A DNA stretch of 64,000 nucleotides, taken from Bradyrhizobium huanghuaihaiense (lineage in GTDB: Bacteria; Pseudomonadota; Alphaproteobacteria; Rhizobiales; Xanthobacteraceae). The notes under the pieces were generated by a model. It worked only from the letters and a program-made list of their open reading frames with translations, made no database searches and had not been told where the DNA came from. Numbering within the stretch: the first letter of the stretch is position 1; every line of letters starts with the position of its first letter. Shown one piece after another: positions 50,636 through 57,681 of this stretch. The position numbers and the translations under genes are program-made. Where the stretch lies: positions 111,442-175,441 of the forward strand of contig NZ_VLLA01000019.1 in assembly GCF_007830635.1 (NCBI RefSeq), given 5' to 3'.

Positions 50636-51367
50636 TCAGAGCGGATGCAGCACGCGTCGCAAGAAGTCCTGCGTGCGCGCGTGCTGCGGTTGATTGAGCA
50701 CCGATTTCGCCGGACCTTGCTCGACAATGACACCGCCGTCGATGAACAGCACGCGGTCGGCAACGTCGCGGGCAAAGCCCATCTCGTGGGTGACGACCAC
50801 CATGGTCATGCCGTCGTCGGCGAGCTTGCGCATCACGCCGAGGACGTCGCCGACCAGCTCGGGATCGAGCGCCGAGGTCGGCTCGTCGAACAGGATGGCC
50901 TTGGGCTGCATCGCCAGCGCCCGCGCGATCGCGACGCGCTGCTGCTGGCCGCCGGAGAGCTGCGGCGGATGGGCATCGGCCTTCTCGGCGAGCCCGACCT
51001 GGGCGAGCAGCGCGCGGCCGCGCTCGAGCACCTGGGCACGCGGCTCCTTCTTCACGAAGAGCGGACCTTCGACCACATTCTCCAGCGCGGTGCGATGCGG
51101 GAACAGGTTGAAGCGCTGAAACACCATCGAGACCTGGGTGCGGATGTTCACGATCGACGGCGCGTCGCGATCGACCTTCAATCCTTCGACGCTGATCTCG
51201 CCGCGGTCGTAGCTTTCGAGGCCATTGATGCAGCGCAGGATGGTGGACTTGCCCGAGCCCGAGGGGCCGATGATGCAGACCACCTCGCCCTTCTCGACGG
51301 AAGCCGTGATGCCCTTGAGCACCTCGACCTTGCCAAAACTCTTGTGGACGTCGCTCAGCTCGATCAT
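50636..51367 (-). CDS. Polar amino acid ABC transporter ATP-binding protein
   Basis: 243 residues. Walker A GPSGSGKST, Q-loop, signature LSGGQQQRVAIARAL, Walker B ILFDEPTSALDPE, and VTHEMGFARDVADRV (switch His). Typical GlnQ/HisP size and sequence. It works with the adjacent permease and binding protein. Start ATG 51367 overlaps the permease stop by four bases. The oxidoreductase gene follows after 12 bases, so transporter and enzyme are one operon: binding protein, permease, ATPase, oxidoreductase. Confidence 0.95.
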   Translation of the reverse strand: MIELSDVHKSFGKVEVLKGITASVEKGEVVCIIGPSGSGKSTILRCINGLESYDRGEISVEGLKVDRDAPSIVNIRTQVSMVFQRFNLFPHRTALENVVEGPLFVKKEPRAQVLERGRALLAQVGLAEKADAHPPQLSGGQQQRVAIARALAMQPKAILFDEPTSALDPELVGDVLGVMRKLADDGMTMVVVTHEMGFARDVADRVLFIDGGVIVEQGPAKSVLNQPQHARTQDFLRRVLHPL

Positions 51368-52017
51368 CGCTTGCCGGCCCGCTTCTCGAAGTGACGGACC
51401 AGCAGGATCAGCGGGATGCTCATGGTGAGATACATCAGCGCAACCAGCGTGAACACGTTGGTGTTCTTGAAGGTCGAGGACGCGATCAGCTTACCCTGCA
51501 GCGCAAGCTCGGCGACTGTGATGGTCGAGGCTTGCGAGGAGTCCTTCAGCATCATGATCATGACGTTGCCGTAGGGCGGCAGCACGATACGCACCGCCTG
51601 CGGCAGCACCACGCGGCGCATGGTGAGCCACCACCCCATGCCGATCGACTGCGCTGCCTCGATCTGCCCCTTGTCGATCGCCTCGATGCCAGCGCGGAAG
51701 TTCTCCGCCTGATAGGCCGAATAGGCGATGCCGAGACCGAGGATGGCGGCCTGCAGGGCCGACAGCGTGACGCCGAGATCCGGCATCACGAAGTAGAGGT
51801 AGAACAACAGCACGATGATCGGGATGCCGCGGATCACGTTGATCAGGCTGGCGCTGAGCATCGACAGCGCCTTGATGCCGGAGACCCGCATCATCGCCCA
51901 GATCAGACCAAGTACCGTCGAGAGCAGCAGCGAGCCGATGGTGACGACGATCGTCAGCGCGACGCCGTTCATCAGGATCGGGAAGAACTCGGCGGCGTCG
52001 TGCAAGAAGCCTTTCAT
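51364..52017 (-). CDS. Polar amino acid ABC transporter permease (HisM/GlnP type)
   Basis: 217 residues, four to five membrane helices (LTIVVTIGSLLLSTVLGLIW, LINVIRGIPIIVLLFYLYFV, GLGIAYSAYQAENFRAGIEA and VFTLVALMYLTMSIPLILLV) and the EAA loop AIDKGQIEAAQSIGMGWWLT. Only one permease gene is present, so the transporter is probably a homodimer. Ends in a KR-rich tail. Part of the four-gene operon at 52808-49337. Confidence 0.94.
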   Translation of the reverse strand: MKGFLHDAAEFFPILMNGVALTIVVTIGSLLLSTVLGLIWAMMRVSGIKALSMLSASLINVIRGIPIIVLLFYLYFVMPDLGVTLSALQAAILGLGIAYSAYQAENFRAGIEAIDKGQIEAAQSIGMGWWLTMRRVVLPQAVRIVLPPYGNVMIMMLKDSSQASTITVAELALQGKLIASSTFKNTNVFTLVALMYLTMSIPLILLVRHFEKRAGKR

Positions 52018-52049
52018 CGGGCAGCCTTCGATCGATCAGGTCTTGCCAA

Positions 52050-52808
52050 TCAACCTTGCGCCTTCTGGCCCCACTTCTCGAGGATCTTGTCGATGGTGCC
52101 GTTGGCCTTCAGCTTTGCCAGCGAGGCATTGATCTTGCCGAGCAGCGCGGTCTCGCCCTTGCGGACGCCGATGCCGACCGAGCCGACGGTGACGGGCTTG
52201 TAACCGTCGACGAGACGCACCTCGGGGAAGCCACCCTGCTTCAGATTGTAGGCAAGGATCGGATAGTCCGCATAGCCGGCCTTGAGGCGGCCGGTGTTCA
52301 CGTCGCGCAGGATGTCGGGAATGGTGTCGTAAGCTTTCACGTCGGCAAACAGGCCGGTCTTCTTCAGCGCGTCGACGAAGGCGGTGCCGACTTGCGCGCC
52401 GACGGTCTCGCCCTTCAGGTCTTCCTGCGTGGTGTAAGCCTTGGTGTCGGTCTTCGGCACCACGAGGCCTTCGCCGTAGCTGTAGATCGGGTCGGAGAAG
52501 TCGACGACCTCCTTGCGCGGCGCGGTGATGAACATCGCGGCGGCAATGATGTCGATCTTGCTCGAGGTCAGCGACGGGATCAGCGCCGAGAACGCCATCG
52601 GCTCGATCTGCACGTTGAGGCCGGCGTCCTTTCCGACCTCGGTGATGATATCGACCATGATGCCCTGGATGGTGTTGGTCTTGGTGTCGAGGAAGGTGAA
52701 GGGGATGCCCGTCGGCGTCGAGCCGACCTTCAGCACCTGCTGCGCCGACCCTGGCGCGGCGGCAAACAGCGCGAGCGCCGCAACTGCGGCCTGAACAAAA
52801 CGCTTCAT
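52050..52808 (-). CDS. Polar amino acid ABC transporter substrate-binding protein
   Basis: 252 residues. Signal peptide MKRFVQAAVAALALFAAAPG, mature start LKVGSTPTGIPFTFLDTKTN, then IQGIMVDIITEVGKDAG, IDIIAAAMFITAPRKEVVDFSDPIY and LKGETVGAQVGTAFVDALKK, standard family 3 (SBP_bac_3) features. Binds a cationic or polar amino acid or a gamma-glutamyl/amine compound; I infer the latter from context. Start ATG 52808 with GGGGG upstream and immediate signal; open reading continues to 53402 but is antisense to the XRE gene. Divergent from an XRE-cupin regulator that probably controls it. Confidence 0.93.
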   Translation of the reverse strand: MKRFVQAAVAALALFAAAPGSAQQVLKVGSTPTGIPFTFLDTKTNTIQGIMVDIITEVGKDAGLNVQIEPMAFSALIPSLTSSKIDIIAAAMFITAPRKEVVDFSDPIYSYGEGLVVPKTDTKAYTTQEDLKGETVGAQVGTAFVDALKKTGLFADVKAYDTIPDILRDVNTGRLKAGYADYPILAYNLKQGGFPEVRLVDGYKPVTVGSVGIGVRKGETALLGKINASLAKLKANGTIDKILEKWGQKAQG

Positions 52809-52890
52809 CGCATCCCCCTTTGGGTCCGACCGGTGCCGGCGCTCGCAGATGTCTCGATCGCAGACGTTGCGGGCCAAGCCGTTTCGGCCT

Positions 52891-52959
52891 ATTTTCACCA
52901 ATATGAAAATCTGGTCACACTTTCGCTGATGATGCAAGCGGTTTTCATGCACATGAAGG
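52891..52959. promoter_or_regulatory. Two inverted repeats, candidate operators of the XRE-cupin regulator
   Basis: TTTTCA-N6-TGAAAA (inside ATTTTCA...TGAAAAT at 52891-52910) and TTTTCA-N6-TGAAGG (52942-52959), centres 50 bases apart, in the divergent region between the transporter operon and the regulator. The repeated TTTTCA-N6-TGAA pattern suggests the same dimeric protein binds both. The AT-rich, palindromic sequence contrasts with GC-rich flanks. Confidence 0.55.
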
Positions 52960-52971
52960 AAGCGGTTTGAC

Positions 52972-53646
52972 GTGAGCGGTGGCAAAAGAATGCGCAAACC
53001 GGCCGCCGCGAAGCCGGCCAGGAAGGTGAAAGCCAAGGCCGTCGCCAAGCCTGTCACCAAGCCGGCCGAACCCGCGATGGACATCGCGGTCGGCCGCCGT
53101 ATCCGGGATCTCAGACGCGTCAGGCAGTTCTCGCTGGAGACAGTCGCGGCCCGGACGGAGCTCTCGATCGGCTTCCTCAGCCAGATCGAGCGCGGCCTGT
53201 CGTCGCCGTCGCTGCGCGTGCTGGCGACGCTCGCCGACGTGCTCGGCGTCGGCATCGCCGCGCTGTTCGGCGCGAGCCCAAGTGCTGACGGCGCATCCGA
53301 CCAGGTGGTGACGCGCGGCCTGCAGCGCCCCGAGCTGAAGCTCTGGCGCACTGGTGTGTCGAAGCAGCTGCTGAGCCCGGCGAGCGCCGACAACCGGCTC
53401 AACCTGTTCCTGGTGCATCTGGAGCCCGGCGGCTCGACCGGCGACGAGCTCTACACCCATGACGGCGAAGAAGCCGGCCTCGTGCTCGAGGGCGGGATGA
53501 TGCTGACCGTGGACAGCGAGACGTGGTCGCTGAAGACCGGCGACAGCTTTCGATTTGCGAGCCGGCGGCCGCACCGGTTTTCGAACCCGGCGAACGATGC
53601 GAAGGCCGTGGTGCTGTGGGTGAATTGCGTGACGGGGGCCGGGTAG
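52972..53646 (+). CDS. XRE family regulator with C-terminal cupin domain
   Basis: 224 residues from GTG 52972 (AAGGAAG upstream). A basic, Lys/Ala-rich N-terminal extension (about 35 residues) precedes the HTH: VGRRIRDLRRVRQFSLETVA, ARTELSIGFLSQIERGLSSP, LRVLATLADVLGVGIAALF. The cupin domain follows: FLVHLEPGGSTGDELYTHDG, EEAGLVLEGGMMLTVDSETW, FASRRPHRFSNP. XRE-cupin proteins commonly sense small amines or acids (PuuR, others). Divergent from the transporter/oxidoreductase operon and flanked by paired inverted repeats. Confidence 0.92.
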   Translation: MSGGKRMRKPAAAKPARKVKAKAVAKPVTKPAEPAMDIAVGRRIRDLRRVRQFSLETVAARTELSIGFLSQIERGLSSPSLRVLATLADVLGVGIAALFGASPSADGASDQVVTRGLQRPELKLWRTGVSKQLLSPASADNRLNLFLVHLEPGGSTGDELYTHDGEEAGLVLEGGMMLTVDSETWSLKTGDSFRFASRRPHRFSNPANDAKAVVLWVNCVTGAG

Positions 53647-53732
53647 CTCACTCGTCGGACCGCGAACGCAACTCCATCCCCGTCATCCCCGCGCAACGGC
53701 GAAGCCGTTGTCGCTGGAGGTGCGAGACTTGC

Positions 53733-53804
53733 GATGCGATCGCATCACAAGTCGAGCCTCGAAGGATGCACGGCCACAGCCGGGCCGTCGCCCTTCGAGG
53801 CTCG
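53733..53804. repeat. Palindromic intergenic repeat
   Basis: Perfect 14-base palindrome GATGCGATCGCATC (53733-53746), then CGAGCCTCGAAGG (53753-53765) pairing with CCTTCGAGGCTCG (53792-53804). Related to the element at 14326. It lies in the 335-base gap between the XRE gene and dadA-like gene, which otherwise holds only repeats. Confidence 0.65.
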
Positions 53805-53881
53805 CCGCACGGCGCGTTGCGCCGCGCAGCTCACGCCTCAGGGTGACGGTGATGGAGCAGGTACGCCACGCCTCCGCGCAC

Positions 53882-53968
53882 CGTCATTGCGAGCGCAGCG
53901 AAGCAATCCAGAGTCTTGCCGCGGAGACAGCCTGGATTGCTTCGTCGCAAGGGCTCCTCGCAATGACG
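53882..53968. repeat. Palindromic intergenic repeat (GTCATTGCGAG family)
   Basis: CGTCATTGCGAG at 53882 pairs with CTCGCAATGACG ending at 53968; inner GAAGCAATCCAG pairs with CTGGATTGCTTC. It shares both arm sequences with the 41436 element, in opposite order of the asymmetric parts. Directly follows the 3' end side of the D-amino acid dehydrogenase gene. Confidence 0.75.
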
Positions 53969-53981
53969 AGGAGATAGAGTC

Positions 53982-55247
53982 TCACCCAAACCGGTACTTG
54001 TACCGCTCCACCGACAGCGCACTCACATCGATGTCCGGCCTCTTTCCCGACAGCATGTCGGCGAGCACGCGCCCCGAGCCGCAGGACATGGTCCAGCCGA
54101 GCGTGCCGTGGCCGGTGTTGAGGTGCAGGTTGGCGAAGTGGGTCGGGCCGATCACGGGCGGGCCGTCCGGCGTCATCGGACGCAGGCCACTCCAGAAGGT
54201 CGCTTTGGACAGGTCGCCGCCGCGCGGGAACAGGTCGGTCAGGGAATGATCGAGCGTGGCGCGGCGCGCGTCGTACAGCTTGCTCGAATAGCCCGAGATT
54301 TCGGCGGTCCCGCCGACGCGAATGCGATTGCCGAGGCGGGTGATCGCGACCTTGTAGCTCTCGTCCATCACGGTCGATTCCGGCGCGCCGGAAGCGTCCT
54401 TGATCGGCACCGTGATCGAATAGCCCTTCACCGGATAGACCGGCAGCGAGATGCCGAGCGGCGCGACGAGCCGCGGCGACCAGCTGCCGAGCGCGAGCAC
54501 GTAACTATCTGCCTGCAACAGGCCGGCACTGGTCGCGACACCGCTGACACGCGCGCCGTCGGTGACGATGCGATCGATGCCGGTGTTGAACATGAAACGC
54601 ACGCCGAGCGCCTGGGCATGCTTGGCCAGCGCCTGCGTGAACATGTGGCAGTCGCCGGTCTCGTCCTGCGGCAGGCGGAGCCCGCCGGCGAACTTCTCCT
54701 TCACGCCGGCGAGCGCCGGCTCGACCGCGATGCAGCCTTCGCGGCTCAGCACTTCGAAGGGCACGCCATATTGCTTGAGCACGGCGATGTCTTCGCCGGT
54801 GCCGTCGAGCTGGGACTGGTAACGGAACAGCTGCAGCGTGCCCTGCGAGCGCTCGTCATACTGGATGCCGATGTCGCGGCGCAGATCGCGCAAGGCATCG
54901 CGGCTGTATTCCGCGATCGGAATCATCCGGCTCTTGTTGATCGCATAGCGTTCGCTGGTGCAGTTGCGCAGCATCTTGAGCAGCCAGACCCACATGACGG
55001 GGTCGAGCTTCGGCCGGATCACCAGCGGGCCGTGCTTCATCAAGAGCCACTTGACCGCCTTCACCGGCACGCCGGGGCCGGCCCAGGGCGAGGAATAGCC
55101 GGGCGACACCTCGCCGGCATTGGCGAAAGAGGTCTCCAGTGCCGGCTCGGGCTGACGGTCGACGACCGTCACGTCGTGGCCGGCACGTGCGAGGTAGTAG
55201 GCAGAGGTGACACCGATGACACCGCTGCCGAGGATCAGAACTTTCAC
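53982..55247 (-). CDS. dadA: D-amino acid dehydrogenase small subunit-like (DadA)
   Basis: 421 residues, GTG start. FAD site VLILGSGVIGVTSAYYLARAG, then TVVDRQPEPALETSFANAGEV, GYSSPWAGPGVPVKAVKWL and the C-terminal HLNTGHGTLGWTMSCGSGRVLADM, all typical of DadA. It is a membrane-associated flavoprotein that oxidises D-amino acids (mainly D-Ala) to keto acids and feeds electrons to quinones. The gene lies 70 bases downstream of the aminotransferase on the same strand, so they are likely co-transcribed. No alanine racemase gene is adjacent. Confidence 0.93.
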   Translation of the reverse strand: MKVLILGSGVIGVTSAYYLARAGHDVTVVDRQPEPALETSFANAGEVSPGYSSPWAGPGVPVKAVKWLLMKHGPLVIRPKLDPVMWVWLLKMLRNCTSERYAINKSRMIPIAEYSRDALRDLRRDIGIQYDERSQGTLQLFRYQSQLDGTGEDIAVLKQYGVPFEVLSREGCIAVEPALAGVKEKFAGGLRLPQDETGDCHMFTQALAKHAQALGVRFMFNTGIDRIVTDGARVSGVATSAGLLQADSYVLALGSWSPRLVAPLGISLPVYPVKGYSITVPIKDASGAPESTVMDESYKVAITRLGNRIRVGGTAEISGYSSKLYDARRATLDHSLTDLFPRGGDLSKATFWSGLRPMTPDGPPVIGPTHFANLHLNTGHGTLGWTMSCGSGRVLADMLSGKRPDIDVSALSVERYKYRFG

Positions 55248-55317
55248 GCTTCGTCAAACTCCCGCGGCATCACGCTCGCCGCTGCAAGGGAACAACTCGC
55301 AACGGCGGTAGCAATTA

Positions 55318-56646
55318 TCAGGCCACCTTCTTGATGGCGTCGCCGAGGATCGAGACCATCTGGTCGATGTGGCTCTTCTCGACGATGAGCGGGGGCGACA
55401 TCGCGAAGCTGTCGCCGCTCATGCGCAGATAGAGGCCGGTGTTGAAGCAGTCGACCATGACGTCATAGCCGCGCGCGCCGACGACGCCGTCACGCGGCGC
55501 CAGCTCGACCGCGCCCATCAGGCCGCAATTGCGGATGTCGACGACGTTGGGCAGACCCTTGAGCGAATGCAGCGCATCGCGCCAGTATTCGGCGATCGAC
55601 GCACCGCGCGTGAGCAGGCCTTCGTCCTTGTAGATGTCGAGCGTCGCGATGCCCGCGGCGCAGGCGGTCGGATGCGCCGAATAGGTGTAGCCGTGGAACA
55701 GCTCCATCTGGTTCTCGGGGCCGACCATCATGCCGTCATGCACCTTGCGGCTCGCGAACACGGCGCCGCAGGGAATGGTGCCGTTGGTGATGCCCTTGGC
55801 CGTCGTCATCAGGTCCGGCGTGACGCCGAAGAAGTTGGCGGCGAACGGCGTGCCGAGGCGGCCGAAGCCGGTGATGACCTCGTCGAAGATCAGGAGGATG
55901 CCGTGCTTGTCGCAGATCTCGCGCAGGCGCTGCAGATAGCCCTTCGGCGGCGGCAGCACCGCGGTCGAGCCGGGGACCGGCTCGACGATGACGGCGGCGA
56001 TGGTCTCGGCGCCGTGCAGGCCGACCAGACGCTCGAGATCGTCGGCGAGCTCGACGCCGTGCTCGGGCTGGTCCTTGGCGAAGGCGTTACGGGTGAGATC
56101 GTGGGTGTGGCGGATGTGGTCGACGCCCGGCAGCAGGGTCGCGAAGGCGCGGCGGTTGGCGACCATGCCGCCGACCGAGGTGCCGCCGAAGCCGACGCCG
56201 TGATAGCCGCGCTCGCGGCCGATCAGGCGGGTGCGGCTCGACTGGCCGTTGGCGCGATGATAGGCGAGCGCGATCTTCAGCGCGGTATCGACCGACTCGG
56301 AGCCGGAGTTGGTGAAGAAGATGCGATCGAGGCCCTTGGGCGCGATCTCGGCAAGGCGCTCGGCGAAGTCGAATGCCAGCGGATGACCCATCTGGAACGT
56401 GGGCGCGAAGTCCAGCGTCATCAGCTGCCGCTCGACCGCGGCGGCGATCTGCTTGCGGCCGTGGCCGGCATTGACGCACCAGAGGCCGGCGGAGCCGTCG
56501 ATCACCTTGCGGCCGTCGACGGTGGTGTAGTGCATGCCCTCGGCCGAGGAGAACAGGCGCGGCGCCTTCTTGAACTGCCGGTTGGCCGTGAACGGCATCC
56601 AGAACGAGTCGGTCTTGATAGTGTTCGGAATCTGATGAAGGGTCAC
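55318..56646 (-). CDS. Class III aminotransferase (omega-amino acid/beta-alanine:pyruvate type)
   Basis: 442 residues from GTG 56646 (AGGAG upstream). PLP class III landmarks: FTANRQFKKAPRLFSSAEGM, GSAGLWCVNAGHGRKQIAAA, FTNSGSESVDTALKIALAYH, GYHGVGFGGTSVGGM, LIFDEVITGFGRLG (Asp) and the PLP-Lys in LMTTAKGITNG. This is the omega-amino acid:pyruvate transaminase pattern (beta-alanine, GABA, putrescine-like amines). Divergent from a PuuR-like XRE-cupin gene, so it probably removes an amine or GABA derived from the neighbouring gamma-glutamyl/amine route. An in-frame ATG at 56754 lacks signals. Confidence 0.92.
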   Translation of the reverse strand: MTLHQIPNTIKTDSFWMPFTANRQFKKAPRLFSSAEGMHYTTVDGRKVIDGSAGLWCVNAGHGRKQIAAAVERQLMTLDFAPTFQMGHPLAFDFAERLAEIAPKGLDRIFFTNSGSESVDTALKIALAYHRANGQSSRTRLIGRERGYHGVGFGGTSVGGMVANRRAFATLLPGVDHIRHTHDLTRNAFAKDQPEHGVELADDLERLVGLHGAETIAAVIVEPVPGSTAVLPPPKGYLQRLREICDKHGILLIFDEVITGFGRLGTPFAANFFGVTPDLMTTAKGITNGTIPCGAVFASRKVHDGMMVGPENQMELFHGYTYSAHPTACAAGIATLDIYKDEGLLTRGASIAEYWRDALHSLKGLPNVVDIRNCGLMGAVELAPRDGVVGARGYDVMVDCFNTGLYLRMSGDSFAMSPPLIVEKSHIDQMVSILGDAIKKVA

Positions 56647-56794
56647 GGCCGCGCTCCTTTGCTGACCCACTAGCAGAGCCACGGCTTGGAAAGCGCAACA
56701 AGTCCTTTTCTGGTGACCTGCAAGCCATTGATTTTGCTGGGGCAGCCGGTCCATATTTGCTCGATCCGCAACACCTGCAACACGGGATTAGGCT

Positions 56795-57343
56795 ATGAGC
56801 GTCGACATCGGTGGACGGCTGCGATTCATCCGGGCGCGCCACAAGCTGTCGCAGCGCGAGCTTGCCAAGCGCGCCGGCGTCACCAACTCGACGATCTCGC
56901 TGATCGAGTCCAACCAGATGAACCCGTCGGTCGGCGCGCTCAAGCGCATCCTCGACGGCATCCCGATGGGGCTCGCCGAGTTCTTCGCCCTGGAGCCGGA
57001 GTCCAGGCGCAAGATCTTCTACCGCGCGGAGGAGCTGACGGAGGTCGGCAAGAAGCCGATCTCGTATCGGCAGGTCGGCGACAATCTGTTCGGCCGCAGC
57101 CTGCAGATCTTGAAGGAGCGCTACGAGCCCGGCAGCGACACCGGACGCGTGCATCTCGTCCATGACGGCGAGGAAGGCGGCATCGTGATATCAGGCAAGC
57201 TCGAAGTCACCGTCGAGGACGAGCGCCGCATTCTCAATCCAGGCGATGCCTATTATTTCGAGAGCCGCCGCCCGCATCGCTTCCGCTGCGTCGGCGGCAA
57301 GCCGTGCGAAGTGATCTCGGCGTGCACGCCGCCGACGTTCTGA
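56795..57343 (+). CDS. XRE family regulator with cupin domain (PuuR-like)
   Basis: 182 residues, same architecture and size as PuuR of E. coli. HTH: IGGRLRFIRARHKLSQRELA, RAGVTNSTISLIESNQMNPS, LKRILDGIPMGLAEFFALEP. Cupin: GRVHLVHDGEEGGIVISGKL, VEDERRILNPGDAYYFESRR, PHRFRC. PuuR represses putrescine catabolism and binds putrescine. It is divergent from the omega-aminotransferase gene with a 148-base shared region. Its relation to the other XRE-cupin regulator at 52972 suggests a duplicated sensing scheme. Effector inferred, not shown. Confidence 0.9.
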   Translation: MSVDIGGRLRFIRARHKLSQRELAKRAGVTNSTISLIESNQMNPSVGALKRILDGIPMGLAEFFALEPESRRKIFYRAEELTEVGKKPISYRQVGDNLFGRSLQILKERYEPGSDTGRVHLVHDGEEGGIVISGKLEVTVEDERRILNPGDAYYFESRRPHRFRCVGGKPCEVISACTPPTF

Positions 57344-57486
57344 CGCAGGATCGGCGCATCCGGGATCCTACGGAGTGCCCCGGTGTCTTACGGACCTTGA
57401 GGCATCTCAATTTCCGCGAGCCGTTCCTCTATATGATGCGAGCCGCAGCCGAGAGACATTCCGGCGCCGCTTCATAAGGCTCGCAG

Positions 57487-57639
57487 ATGAAGATCACGCT
57501 CGCCAACGCCGAAGCCGCGCTCGACGAAGTCCAGCGCGATGCCGACAAGCTTCGCTCGCAGGAGCTGCGCAAGGCCATCGCCGACTACATCGAGATGCAG
57601 CGCGAGGCGCTCAAGGCGGTCCGCAAGAAGCTGCATTAG
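57487..57639 (+). CDS. Small helical protein (50 aa)
   Basis: Sequence begins MKITLANAEAALDEVQRDAD and continues as charged helix (KLRSQELRKAIADYIEMQRE) to KAVRKKLH. Heptad-like spacing suggests a coiled coil. No signal or Cys. Codon positions look coding. Ribosome site is weak (AAGG about ten bases before). It stands in the gap between the PuuR-like gene and the convergent molybdenum hydroxylase operon. No known family recognised. Confidence 0.5.
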   Translation: MKITLANAEAALDEVQRDADKLRSQELRKAIADYIEMQREALKAVRKKLH

Positions 57640-57681
57640 CGAGACGCGGCGGAGCGAGAGGATCTCGCCCCGCATTCTGTC

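Noticed and set aside
52809..53402. N-terminal extension of the amino acid binding protein
   Set aside because: It is antisense to the XRE regulator and would bury the signal peptide at 52808.
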